64,000 bases of DNA from JANNWF01 sp038205755 (lineage in GTDB: Bacteria; Pseudomonadota; Gammaproteobacteria; Xanthomonadales; Xanthomonadaceae), in assembly GCA_038205755.1 (NCBI GenBank), contig JBBRBN010000011.1, forward strand, positions 1 through 64,000, read 5' to 3'. The translations under genes and the position numbers were made by a program. Positions 53,701 through 61,705 of the stretch are shown piece after piece; the stretch's first letter is position 1, and every line of letters begins with the position of its first letter. A model generated the notes under the pieces. That model was not told where the DNA came from. It did not search any database and worked only from the letters and a program-made list of their open reading frames with translations.

Positions 53701-54885
53701 CTCTGCCACGTTGGCGACCAGCGCCGGCAGGCCGGCCAACGGGTCACCGCGCCCGGCTGCCGCCAGCGCGCTGGCCCGGCGGGCGCTCCACAGGGTGCTT
53801 TCGGCAAGCGCACGACTGACCTCCGACTGGCGCCAAAGGACAGTCGTGCCAGCCAAACCGGCCAGCAGGGCCAGCGCCAGACCCGCCGTCAGCGCAGCCG
53901 CTCGCGGCTCGCGACGGGCCCAGCCGCGCAGGCGTTCGACCGGTCCCTGCCGCCGCACGCTGACCGGTCGACCATCCAGATAGCGCTGCAGGTCATCGGC
54001 GAGTTCGCGTGCGTTTGCATATCGCGCCGCCGGGTCCTTCTGCAGACAGTGACAGCAGATCGCGTCAAGGTCGGCATCCACGTTGGCTTCGCGCGCGCGC
54101 GGCGGCGGCACCTGCCAGCGCAGATCGCCAGCCGCCGCGCCATCCAGCGGCGGTCGGCCGGTGAGCAGCATGTAGAGGATCCCACCCAGACCCCAGATGT
54201 CGGTGGCGATCGAAAGCGCAGCGGGATCGCCGAGCGACTGTTCCGGCGCCATGAACGCCGGGGTGCCGGCGACCACCGTCTCGCGACCGTCCTCGGCCGA
54301 CTCGCCCACCCGCCGGGCCAGTCCGAAGTCGCTGACCTGGGGCTCGCCGCGCTCGTCGATCAGCACGTTGCCGGGCTTCAGATCCAGATGCAGGATGCCG
54401 ACCTGGTGGGCGTATTGAACCGCCTCGGCGATGGTCCGCATCAGCCCGGCAACAATCCGTCCGGGCCGATCCGGATTGCGCTTGATCCACTGCCGCAGGG
54501 TTGGCCCGCGGACCAGGCTCATCGAGAAGTAGTAGAGGTTCTCGTAGCTGCCGATTTCGTAAACCGGCACGATGTTCGGATGCTGCAGTCGCCCGGCGTG
54601 GCGCGCCTCGGTGCGGAAGCGCGAGATCAACGCCTCGGCGGAGAACGGGTCGAACGACAGCAACTTGAGCGCCACCTCGCGATCCAGACTGACCTGCCGC
54701 GCCCGATAGACCACACCCATGCCGCCTGTGCCGATCTTCTCCAGCAGCTGGTAGTCGCCGAACTGGCTGTCGCCAGGATCGTCCAGATTGAGATCCGCTG
54801 CCCGCCGCAGGCGCGCCCAATGGCTGACCTGCTGGGTCGGCTCGTCAGGATCGGAGTACTCCGGCGGCGGCGGCCCTTGCCCCAT
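50773..54885 (-). CDS. membrane-anchored Ser/Thr protein kinase with C-terminal WD40-like sensor
   Basis: This 1370-residue protein has a cytoplasmic Hanks-type kinase domain at about 46-312: glycine loop GTGGMG (52-57), Lys74 in VALK, catalytic Asp168 in HLDLKPGN, DFG at 186-188 and APE at 213-215. The HRD Arg is Leu (HLD), so it is a non-RD kinase. A single transmembrane helix lies at about 329-351 (ALTAGLALALLAGLAGTTVL). The large part beyond it, probably outside the cytoplasm, carries repeated beta-propeller-like blades and, at about 1170-1370, a separate beta-rich module (WFQGSWRGLGITDS). The ligand is unknown. The start overlaps the stop of the propeller gene by 1 nt (TGATG). Confidence 0.85.
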   Translation of the reverse strand: MGQGPPPPEYSDPDEPTQQVSHWARLRRAADLNLDDPGDSQFGDYQLLEKIGTGGMGVVYRARQVSLDREVALKLLSFDPFSAEALISRFRTEARHAGRLQHPNIVPVYEIGSYENLYYFSMSLVRGPTLRQWIKRNPDRPGRIVAGLMRTIAEAVQYAHQVGILHLDLKPGNVLIDERGEPQVSDFGLARRVGESAEDGRETVVAGTPAFMAPEQSLGDPAALSIATDIWGLGGILYMLLTGRPPLDGAAAGDLRWQVPPPRAREANVDADLDAICCHCLQKDPAARYANARELADDLQRYLDGRPVSVRRQGPVERLRGWARREPRAAALTAGLALALLAGLAGTTVLWRQSEVSRALAESTLWSARRASALAAAGRGDPLAGLPALVANVAEAEAAGQSDGPDADRRRIKALLEQSPRQIAGWSFDGEGRSLAFAENGGLLLAGLRSGELVAIDVASGAQRWKITPPLPPTPWGPSFVGRSTISADGRFAVLYPSGSSGVARPDTSHMQRVELATGVLTQPPAAFGPLAATSYSADGSRALLRDPDGGLQLWALDPWQPIGERFQRPALRACLVPNRGTLLACAGDGFAAVEMIDAVDGEPRDQLAFAAGAELAGWNVDADAGWLALGSSGGELLLYGMSSGSRQLIPDAGEDALGDLSFSNGLLAVSSGGGSVRLLDVERRAWMSRPLRSGAARSNSAIYDPDTRWLLVNDGRAVLWQLGLSGGRLEQPESASVLRHRGALSGFHAAAMDAANGLVATHGSEGDLKLFRLPQRAVSRAAGATLIGQPGQPTPALGARVDGTTLVFDAAAGRSAETVALPARPYLLQGTADGRRWLLAAGSRLLVVERPAAPGAAAVHDITLPASIQYLLLPSVGNLAVLGWIGESGPLEVIWRTLDMQTRRWLDEPSRSVGLPAGVRLSTNGRHLALWQGRGVQVRRLPGGTPVASIEVEGRRLQITDVAFTTAVESELLVATSDRSMILPATLEHWRIRDGASPERIARTQTPSGNRRVLDLGAAGWLAHGPRVAIYRSGERHELADLGPEWGEVVAVSPDQRWAALGQADALLQVDLHLREQLSTRRTLSLPDRDVLASLAFSPDGTRLLARSHFGVVTELDVEPDARAVPVLQLEANDLVPTHDRPATEANAIQRQARDPGPPQVADARPAATVTRDPAAGAAQIDLRAYANVPERQWFQGSWRGLGITDSASWPHGLLRLRGIGFELGPALQLAPAGVALGGAVFPERSGPIPLPPGELAALSLLVANQQAPKEGGLRLAWLDAAGATLFEQPLAVPTTYDGEIHATQRGNRPRGDVALVLRSAESRIRGGGSVQLFIYHVRVDAPQTPVPIAAVELRAPGATPLLLALTVH

Positions 54886-56114
54886 CAGGCGGCGGCGTCT
54901 GCCGCTGCCGCGCCCGGCGCCGGACCGGCGAACACGTAGACGCTGCCGTTGTCACTGCCGCCAACCACCAGCGAGCCGTCGGCGGAAAGCTTGATCGGCC
55001 AGCTCATGTCCGAGGTCGGATAACTCCACAGCAGGTCGCCGGTGAGACCCTGCCAGAGATAGAAACAGCCCGGCGTCCCATCGGGATGGCCATCGGCCAG
55101 CGCCACCCAGCGACCGGCGGCGTCCATGCTCACCGAATTGGGCGAATGCGCGGTGCTGCCCTTCCAGTACATGGCGCCGTTGTTGTACTTGTCGGCGTAG
55201 TAGCCGACCACGCCGCCATCGCTGGCGTTACCGGCTGCCGCTGCCAGGCCACCGTTGCTGCTGCAGGCGACGCCGTAGATGGTGGTGGCGCCGGAGGGCA
55301 GCGCTGCCGACCACATCGGCGCGGGCGCCTCAAGAAAGCGCGCGACGTTGATCGCGTACAGCGTGCCGTTGTTGGCGCCCACATAGGCGTGACTGCCATC
55401 GCTGGAGAGCGCGGCAAAGTGCAGATAGGCGGAGGCCGGCAACTGCCAGCGCGCCAGCGTGCCAACCGTACCGGCATCAATCTGGAACAGGATCACCTCG
55501 CCCTGGTAGCTGGCAATCAGTCCGACGCTGCCGCTGGCGTCAAGCGCCGTCACCAGCGTGGAATCGCCGCTCGCGGTCAGCGCGATGGTCGCGGGCGGGC
55601 TGCCGAAGGTGCCATCGGTGCCCCGACTGAAAAGATAGCCCTGGTCGGCCCCCGCCAGCAGCTGCGCGCCATATGCGTCCAGGGAAACCACATTGCCGCG
55701 CACCGGAATCTCGTAAAACAGCAGCGTGCCACCGGTCGCAACCGAATAGGCGGCGATAAAGCCCCGATAGGACGGCGTGGTGTTGTGCCAACCGCAGCTC
55801 GCCACGACGCTGCCATCGCCGGACAGGTCGACCCAATAGACGCCCTGCCAGCCAACAAACTCGCTTTGCATCAGCAGCGTTCCGGAGCGATTCCAGACGT
55901 AGGTGCCAAAGGTGCCGTACTGGCTGGGCGTTAAATCATCGATCGGTGGCTGCGCCGCCGCCACGCGCTCGGCCAGCTTGATGTCGGTGCTGGAGGAATA
56001 GGTGTGGAAAAATGTTCCAGCCGCCACCACGCCGCCATCGGCGGAAACCGCCACCGAGTTGATGTAGTAGCCCGCATGGGGCACCTGGGTCCACAACGGC
56101 ACGACGTTGGACAT
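54885..56114 (-). CDS. beta-propeller (WD40/PQQ-like) protein, partner gene of the kinase
   Basis: This 409-residue protein is made of seven or so blades with recurring SADGGVVAAG, SGDGSVVASCGW, SSDGSHAYVGANNGTLYAIN and SADGSLVVGGSDNGSVYVFA. No signal peptide or transmembrane segment is evident, so it is probably cytoplasmic unless secreted in another way. ATG 56114 (MSNVVPLWTQVPHAGYYINS) is chosen; the frame is open further upstream with no support. It overlaps the kinase start and so is co-translated with it. It may be a substrate, ligand or scaffold of the kinase. Confidence 0.75.
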   Translation of the reverse strand: MSNVVPLWTQVPHAGYYINSVAVSADGGVVAAGTFFHTYSSSTDIKLAERVAAAQPPIDDLTPSQYGTFGTYVWNRSGTLLMQSEFVGWQGVYWVDLSGDGSVVASCGWHNTTPSYRGFIAAYSVATGGTLLFYEIPVRGNVVSLDAYGAQLLAGADQGYLFSRGTDGTFGSPPATIALTASGDSTLVTALDASGSVGLIASYQGEVILFQIDAGTVGTLARWQLPASAYLHFAALSSDGSHAYVGANNGTLYAINVARFLEAPAPMWSAALPSGATTIYGVACSSNGGLAAAAGNASDGGVVGYYADKYNNGAMYWKGSTAHSPNSVSMDAAGRWVALADGHPDGTPGCFYLWQGLTGDLLWSYPTSDMSWPIKLSADGSLVVGGSDNGSVYVFAGPAPGAAAADAAA

Positions 56115-56244
56115 CGGGGCTACTCCAGAACGCCTGCATGTCAGGCGCGTGATCGTGCCATATCCGACCGGATTGGAGGCAACAGGAACACTGACAAGCA
56201 CCGGATATCGACAGTCACGTTGGCCAGGTTCGGATTGGCCGTAC

Positions 56245-56300
56245 GATTGGACCAATCAGATTGGACCAATCAGATTGGCCAGACCAGATTGGCCAGACCA
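56245..56300. repeat. four tandem 14-bp repeats upstream of the propeller/kinase operon
   Basis: Two copies of GATTGGACCAATCA (56245-56272) are followed directly by two copies of GATTGGCCAGACCA (56273-56300). The first type contains the palindrome ATTGGACCAAT. They lie about 130-190 bp upstream of the propeller start, between it and the dnaJ stop, so could serve as binding sites for a regulator of that operon. Confidence 0.85.
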
Positions 56301-56352
56301 GCTGCGCCAGCTCCGGGAGTCAGCCCTGCCGCCGCGAGGCGCTTAACTCGCC

Positions 56353-57480
56353 TCAGGACGTCACCTTCTCCCAGAACGACTTGACGCCGTCGAGCCAGGA
56401 CGTCGCGCGCGGCGAATGGGTGGAGCCTTCTCCTTCGAAGGTGGCCTCGAACTGCTCAAGCAGATCGCGCTGATGCTTGGTCAGGCGCACCGGCGTCTCA
56501 ACCACGACCCGACACAGCAGGTCGCCGGGTGCGGAACTGCGCACCGATTTCACACCCTTGCCGCGCAGCCGGAACAGCTTGCCGGTCTGGGTCTCGGTCG
56601 GCACCTTGATCATCGCCTCGCCACCCAGGGTTGGCACGACCAGATCGGCACCCAGCGCCGCCTGCGAGAAGCGGATCGGCACTTCGCAATGCAGATCATC
56701 GCCGTCGCGCTGGAAGATCTCGTGCTCGCGGACGCTGACCTCGACATACAGATCGCCCGGACTGGACCCCGCAGGGCCCGCCTCCCCCTCACCGCTGAGG
56801 CGAATTCGATCACCGCTGTCGACGCCGGCGGGAATTTTTACCGCCAGGGTCTTCTCTTTTTCCACCCGGCCACGGCCGCGACAGCTGCGGCAGGGCTTGC
56901 TCACCGTCTTGCCGCTGCCCGCGCAGTGTGGGCAAGCCTGCTGCACCGAGAAGATCCCCTGCTGCATCCGCACCCGTCCCTGACCGCGGCAGGTCGCGCA
57001 GGTTTCCACCTTGCCATCTTCCGATCCTGAGCCCGAGCAGTCGTCGCACTCCGCCAGCGTCGCGACAACGATCTGCCGCTCGACGCCGAACACGGCCTCC
57101 TCAAGGTCCATTTCGAGCACGTAGCGCAGGTCCGACCCGCGCCGTGGCGCACGCCCACGGGCGCCGGCGCCACCGAAAATGTCGCCGAAAATGTCGCCGA
57201 AAATGTCGCCGACATCGGAGAAGCCGGGGCCGCCGCGCCCGCCACCTGAGGCACCCTCGAAGGCCGCGTGGCCGTGCTGGTCGAACATCCGCCGCTTGGG
57301 CGGATCGGACAGGATTTCGTAGGCCTGCTTGGCTACCTTGAAATGCTCCTCAGCCGCCTTGTCACCCGGATTGCGGTCGGGGTGGTGCTTCATCGCCAGG
57401 CGGCGGTAGGCCTTTTTCAGTTCTTCGTCGGTCGCGGTGCGCGACACGCCAAGAACGTCGTAGTAGTCGCGTTTGCTCAT
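56353..57480 (-). CDS. dnaJ: chaperone protein DnaJ
   Basis: This 375-residue Hsp40 stimulates the ATPase of DnaK. The J domain has the invariant HPD in AMKHHPDRNPGD at about 30-41. A Gly-rich segment includes tandem DIFGDIFGDIFGGAG at about 91-105. Four zinc-binding CxxCxGxG repeats follow (CDDCSGSG, CATCRGQG, CPHCAGSG, CRSCRGRG), then the C-terminal substrate domains. Lies 172 bp downstream of dnaK on the same strand, with heptamer arrays in between. Confidence 0.97.
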   Translation of the reverse strand: MSKRDYYDVLGVSRTATDEELKKAYRRLAMKHHPDRNPGDKAAEEHFKVAKQAYEILSDPPKRRMFDQHGHAAFEGASGGGRGGPGFSDVGDIFGDIFGDIFGGAGARGRAPRRGSDLRYVLEMDLEEAVFGVERQIVVATLAECDDCSGSGSEDGKVETCATCRGQGRVRMQQGIFSVQQACPHCAGSGKTVSKPCRSCRGRGRVEKEKTLAVKIPAGVDSGDRIRLSGEGEAGPAGSSPGDLYVEVSVREHEIFQRDGDDLHCEVPIRFSQAALGADLVVPTLGGEAMIKVPTETQTGKLFRLRGKGVKSVRSSAPGDLLCRVVVETPVRLTKHQRDLLEQFEATFEGEGSTHSPRATSWLDGVKSFWEKVTS

Positions 57481-57484
57481 CTAT

Positions 57485-57645
57485 CGGGACTCGGGACGCG
57501 GGACTCGGGAGGCGGGACTCGAAAACGCGCTCACCGGCGTTCTCTCCAATTCGATGCGGCGCAGATGCCTGAACGCAGACGGGACCGGGAACGAAACCCG
57601 AAGCCGTCGCGGCTGCGAGTTCCGAGTCCCGAGTCCCGAGTCCCG
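57485..57645. repeat. inverted heptamer arrays between dnaJ and dnaK
   Basis: An array of GGGACTC-type heptamers starts 57485 (CGGGACTCGGGACGCGGGAC) and its inverse (TCCGAGTCCCGAGTCCCGAG) ends at about 57645. About 95 bp without a gene lies between them. A long stem could form in the dnaK-dnaJ transcript. Confidence 0.75.
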
Positions 57646-57652
57646 GCTCAGA

Positions 57653-59572
57653 TCACTTCTTGTCGTCTTTGACCTCAGTGAACTCGGCGTCGACCACGTC
57701 GTCGGTCTTGCCGCCCTCGCTGGCGCCGCCCCCGCTACCGGCGTCGGCATTGAAGCCCGCGGCTGCGGCGGTCTGCAGCGCCACGGCGGCCTGCTCAAGG
57801 GCGCGGGTCTTGCCTTCAATCTGGCCCTGGTCATCGCCCTTCATGGCCACTTCCAGCTCGGCCAGCGCGCCCTCAATGCGACCGATCTGGTCGCCCGGCA
57901 GCTTGCCGCCGAGGTCCTTCAGACCGCTGCGGGTGGCGTGGATGAGCGCGTCCGCCTTGTTGCGTGCGCCGACCAGCTGGTGGAACTTCTGGTCTTCCTC
58001 GCGGTGCGCCTCGGCGTCAGCCACCATCCGCTTGATCTCGTCCTCGGACAGGCCCGAGCCGGCCTTGATCTCGATCCGCTGCTCCTTGCCAGTCTTCTTG
58101 TCCTTGGCCGACACATGCAGGATGCCGTTGGCGTCGATGTCGAAACTGACCTCGACCTGCGGCATGCCGCGCGGTGCGGAATCGATGCCGGCGAGGTCGA
58201 ACTTGGCCAGCGACTTGTTGTAACGGGCCTGCTCGCGCTCGCCCTGCAGCACGTGCACGGTGACCGCTGTCTGGTTGTCCTCGGCGGTCGAGAACACCTG
58301 TCCCGCCTTGGTCGGGATGGTGGTGTTCTTCTCGATCAGCTTGGTCATCACGCCGCCCATCGTCTCGATGCCGAGCGACAGCGGGGTAACGTCCAGCAGC
58401 AGCACGTCCTTGACCGCGCCCGACAGCACGCCGCCCTGGATCGCCGCACCCACCGCCACCGCCTCGTCCGGGTTGACGTCCTTCTTCGGCTCCTTGCCAA
58501 AGAACTCGGTCACCGCCGCCTGCACCCGCGGCATGCGAGTCTGGCCGCCGACCAGGATGACTTCCTGAATATCAGAGATTTTCAGGCCGGCGTCGTTCAA
58601 CGCCACCTTGCACGGCTCGATGGTGCGCTTGACCAGATCCTCGACCAGCGCCTCCAGCTTGGCGCGCGTCAGCTTGACCGCCAGGTGCTTCGGGCCGGAC
58701 GCATCCGCCGTGACGTACGGCAGGTTGACGTCGGTGTGCTGGGCGCTGGACAGCTCGATCTTGGCGCGCTCGGCGGCATCCTTCAGGCGCTGCAGCGCCA
58801 GCGGATCGGTCTTCAGGTCGATGCCCTGATCCTTCTTGAACTCCTCGACCAGATAGTCGATGACGCGCATGTCGAAGTCCTCGCCGCCGAGGAACGTGTC
58901 GCCGTTGGTGGCCAGCACCTCAAACTGCTTCTCGCCGTCGACTTCAGCGATCTCGATGATCGACACGTCGAAGGTACCGCCGCCCAGGTCATAGACCGCG
59001 ATCTTGCGGTCACCGCCCTTCTTGTCCATGCCGTAGGCCAACGCCGCCGCGGACGGCTCGTTGATGATGCGCTTGACGTCCAGGCCCGCGATGCGGCCGG
59101 CGTCCTTGGTCGCCTGACGCTGGCTGTCGTTGAAGTAGGCCGGCACGGTGATCACCGCTTCGGTCACTGCCTCGCCCAGATAGGCTTCGGCGGTCTTCTT
59201 CATCTTGCCCAACACCTCGGCCGACACCTGCGGTGGCGCCATGCGCTTGCCGTCGGAGGTCGACACCCAGGCGTCACCGTTCTCGTGGGCGAGAATCGCG
59301 TACGGCACCAGATCGAGGTCCTTCTTGACTTCAGCGTCGGTAAACTTGCGTCCGATCAGGCGCTTCACCGCGTAGAAGGTGTTCTTTGGATTGGTGACCG
59401 CCTGCCGCTTGGCCGAGGCGCCGACCAGGGTTTCACCGTCCTTGGTGAAGGCGACGATCGACGGCGTGGTGCGATCACCTTCCGCGTTTTCAATAACCTT
59501 GACCTGACCGCCTTCCATCACTGCCACGCAGGAATTGGTGGTGCCGAGGTCGATACCGATGATCTTGCCCAT
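57653..59572 (-). CDS. dnaK: chaperone protein DnaK (Hsp70)
   Basis: This 639-residue Hsp70 starts MGKIIGIDLGTTNSCVAVME. The nucleotide domain has AVITVPAYFNDSQRQATKDA, IAVYDLGGGTFDVSIIEI and EVILVGGQTRMPRVQ; the linker DVLLLDVTPLSLGIET leads to the substrate domain. The end EVKDDKK lacks nothing obvious. It has its own likely sigma-32 promoter at 59623-59648 and lies between grpE and dnaJ, as usual. Confidence 0.98.
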   Translation of the reverse strand: MGKIIGIDLGTTNSCVAVMEGGQVKVIENAEGDRTTPSIVAFTKDGETLVGASAKRQAVTNPKNTFYAVKRLIGRKFTDAEVKKDLDLVPYAILAHENGDAWVSTSDGKRMAPPQVSAEVLGKMKKTAEAYLGEAVTEAVITVPAYFNDSQRQATKDAGRIAGLDVKRIINEPSAAALAYGMDKKGGDRKIAVYDLGGGTFDVSIIEIAEVDGEKQFEVLATNGDTFLGGEDFDMRVIDYLVEEFKKDQGIDLKTDPLALQRLKDAAERAKIELSSAQHTDVNLPYVTADASGPKHLAVKLTRAKLEALVEDLVKRTIEPCKVALNDAGLKISDIQEVILVGGQTRMPRVQAAVTEFFGKEPKKDVNPDEAVAVGAAIQGGVLSGAVKDVLLLDVTPLSLGIETMGGVMTKLIEKNTTIPTKAGQVFSTAEDNQTAVTVHVLQGEREQARYNKSLAKFDLAGIDSAPRGMPQVEVSFDIDANGILHVSAKDKKTGKEQRIEIKAGSGLSEDEIKRMVADAEAHREEDQKFHQLVGARNKADALIHATRSGLKDLGGKLPGDQIGRIEGALAELEVAMKGDDQGQIEGKTRALEQAAVALQTAAAAGFNADAGSGGGASEGGKTDDVVDAEFTEVKDDKK

Positions 59573-59622
59573 GTGTCTTTACTCCAGAAAGGTCGGCGCT
59601 CAGCACCGCGAATGCGTGGGAT

Positions 59623-59648
59623 ATGTGGGTTGCAGGTGACGGTTCAAG
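59623..59648 (-). promoter_or_regulatory. candidate sigma-32 heat-shock promoter of dnaK
   Basis: On the minus strand CTTGAA (59648-59643) is followed after 14 nt by CCACAT (59628-59623). The -35 is a full match to the sigma-32 consensus and the -10 differs from CCCCAT at one position. It lies about 50 bp upstream of the dnaK ATG. Confidence 0.65.
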
Positions 59649-59702
59649 GGTGAGGCAAGCAGGGCTGCGAGGTCGGGGGTCGGAGGTTGGGGGTCAGGTT
59701 TG

Positions 59703-59822
59703 GGGACTCAGGGCTCAGGACTCAGGGCTCAGCGCAGAGCAAAAGCCAATGTTCTGCTTTGCTCCCGCGCTCGTGCGCTTCTGAGCCCTGAGCCCTACGC
59801 CCTAAACCCTGCCCCTAAGCCC
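59703..59822. repeat. inverted heptamer arrays between dnaK and grpE
   Basis: A tandem of GGGCTCA / GGACTCA heptamers (59703-59732; GGACTCAGGGCTCAGGACTC) faces an inverse array (from 59781; CTGAGCCCTGAGCCCTACGC), with about 48 bp between. It is a variant of the GGGACTC arrays found at three other loci. The whole gap 59573-59829 has no gene. Confidence 0.75.
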
Positions 59823-59829
59823 CAGCACC

Positions 59830-60351
59830 TCACCCCTTAGCCACCGCCACCAGCGCAGGCCGCAGCAGACGGCCGTTCAACAGATAGCCCTTCTGCATCA
59901 CCTGCACGACGCTGTTGGCGGTCTTGCCGGGAGCATCCAGCAGGCTCATTGCCTGATGCTTCTCAGGATCGAACGGCTGGCCGATCGGGTCCACCACCTG
60001 CAGGCCATGGTCATCGACCACCTTGGACAACTGGCGCAGCGTCAGCTCGTTGCCTTCGCGCAGCTTCCCGATGTCGACCAGCGTGACATCGAGCCCGCGC
60101 TCGAGCGCGTCCAGCACCGGCAGCAGATCGCCGAGTACCCGCTCGTTGGCGAACCGTCGGGCCTGCTCGACGTCGCGCGCCATCCGCTTGCGCTGATTGT
60201 CCAGCTCGGCGCGCTCACGCAGCTGGTCCTCGCGCACCGCCAGCAGCGCGGCCTCCAGTCCGGCGATGCGGGCCAGCGCCGCCTCGACGCTATCTATCCC
60301 TTCTGCAGACGCGCCCTCGCCTTCAGAAGACGACCATTCGTTTGTTTGCAT
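59830..60351 (-). CDS. grpE: nucleotide exchange factor GrpE
   Basis: This 173-residue DnaK nucleotide-exchange factor has an N-terminal long helix (IAGLEAALLAVREDQLRERA) and RKRMARDVEQARRFANERVL, with the beta domain ending VVQVMQKGYLLNGRLLRPAL. Acidic, low-complexity N-terminus (EGEGASAEGIDSVE) is typical. It is preceded by a clear sigma-32 promoter. Lies 279 bp after hrcA in the same direction. Confidence 0.96.
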   Translation of the reverse strand: MQTNEWSSSEGEGASAEGIDSVEAALARIAGLEAALLAVREDQLRERAELDNQRKRMARDVEQARRFANERVLGDLLPVLDALERGLDVTLVDIGKLREGNELTLRQLSKVVDDHGLQVVDPIGQPFDPEKHQAMSLLDAPGKTANSVVQVMQKGYLLNGRLLRPALVAVAKG

Positions 60352-60421
60352 GCGTGTTCCCGATTGTCAGTGGGTCGCGCAACCAGCAGCAGCCGGCCCC
60401 TTCGCGCGGACAGCGCCAAAG

Positions 60422-60447
60422 ATGGGGGGCGTAGACAACATTTCAAG
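60422..60447 (-). promoter_or_regulatory. sigma-32 heat-shock promoter of the grpE operon
   Basis: On the minus strand CTTGAA (60447-60442) and CCCCAT (60427-60422) are spaced by 14 nt and continue CTTT. Both boxes match the sigma-32 consensus perfectly. Transcription would start near 60414, about 60 bp upstream of the grpE ATG. Confidence 0.85.
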
Positions 60448-60585
60448 CTCGGCCGGGTGATTGATCAGCAGCGGATCCGATCCCTAGCAGCCTGTCGGAC
60501 TTAGGTCGGCAGGGACTGCAACGGGGGGGGCCTGTCAAAGAGGCGCTGCGAGGCGCGAATTCGTTCGACGCGCAGCGTGCAGTCC

Positions 60586-60651
60586 GAGCCTCAGGCGCGG
60601 CTGATCGCCGCGGACCCTCACACCAGAGCCTCAGGCGCGGCTGATCGCCGC
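60586..60651. repeat. 26-bp direct repeat at the hrcA 3' end
   Basis: GAGCCTCAGGCGCGGCTGAT-CGCCGC occurs at 60586-60611 and again at 60626-60651, a period of 40 bp. The second copy includes the hrcA stop (60631-60633). The first is therefore a duplicated piece of the gene's 3' end lying outside it. Confidence 0.85.
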
Positions 60652-61668
60652 ACCGAGGGCCTGCGCCGTCGCCTGGACCAGTGGGATCACCCGGTCGTAG
60701 GCCATCCGGGTCGGGCCGATCACGCCCAGCACGCCAAGCACCTGGCCATCGACGCCATACGGCGCCGTGACCACGCTGCAGCGATCAAGCGGCGCCATGC
60801 CGGATTCTTCACCGATGAAGAGGCGAACGCCCTTGGCATGGATGCAGCGCTCGAGCAGCTGGACAATCTCGCGCTTGCGCGCAAACGCCTCGAACAGATC
60901 GCGCAACCGATCAAGGTCAGACAGGTCGTGCACGCCCATGAGACGGGTCTGACCGCTTACCAGCATGCTCTCCGGCGAACCACCGTGCTCTCCAAACGCG
61001 CCGTCGGACAGCTCCACGGCCACCGACAGCGCGTTTTCCATGGCACTGCGCGCGGCCCGCAGCTCGCGCATCAGCTCGGCGCGGATCTCGCGCAGGTGGC
61101 GACCCGCGAAATGGGCGTTGAGATAGTTGGCCGCCTGCTCAAGCTCGGACATCGAATAGCCGCGCGGCGCCTCGATGATCCGGTTCTGGACTTCGTTGTC
61201 GGTAAACACAAGGATGACCAGAACCCGCTTGCCATCAAGCGGCACGAAATCGATGTGCCTGAAAGCGAACTGCTCGCGACCGGGCACCGTCACCAGACCG
61301 ACAAAATGGGTCATGGCCGAAAGCATCTCGCTGGCGCTGCTCAGCAGCTGATGCGTGCCCTGCCCGGCCGGCAGCTGGGCGCGCATCTGATCGAGCTCAC
61401 CCTGATCCGGCGGCGTCACCTGCAGCAGGCTGTCGACGAACAGGCGGTAGCCCTGCGCCGTTGGCACCCGCCCCGCCGAGGTATGCGGCGTGGCGACCAG
61501 CCCAATCTCCTCCAGGTCGGCCATCACGTTCCGAATGGTGGCTGGACTCACATCCAGCCCGGCGTGCTTGGCCAGCGTGCGCGAGCCCACCGGCGCGCCG
61601 TCCCGGATGTACTGGGAGATCATGGCGCGCAGCAGACTGCGGGAGCGGGGATCGAGCGCTGGATGCAC
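60631..61668 (-). CDS. hrcA: heat-inducible transcription repressor HrcA
   Basis: This 345-residue repressor of chaperone operons has a winged helix at its N-terminus (RSRSLLRAMISQYIRDGAPV, SRTLAKHAGLDVSPATIRNV, GLVATPHTSAGRVPTAQGYR) and the GAF-like and dimerisation regions that follow. GTG 61668 (VHPALDPRSRS) is the likely start; the frame also opens at TTG 61743. A dyad with 9-bp spacing lies just upstream at 61706-61730. It is divergent from recN and followed by grpE. Confidence 0.93.
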   Translation of the reverse strand: MHPALDPRSRSLLRAMISQYIRDGAPVGSRTLAKHAGLDVSPATIRNVMADLEEIGLVATPHTSAGRVPTAQGYRLFVDSLLQVTPPDQGELDQMRAQLPAGQGTHQLLSSASEMLSAMTHFVGLVTVPGREQFAFRHIDFVPLDGKRVLVILVFTDNEVQNRIIEAPRGYSMSELEQAANYLNAHFAGRHLREIRAELMRELRAARSAMENALSVAVELSDGAFGEHGGSPESMLVSGQTRLMGVHDLSDLDRLRDLFEAFARKREIVQLLERCIHAKGVRLFIGEESGMAPLDRCSVVTAPYGVDGQVLGVLGVIGPTRMAYDRVIPLVQATAQALGAAISRA

Positions 61669-61705
61669 GGTGGTGGCAAAGACCCGGAGAGTGCCTGATA
61701 GATAA

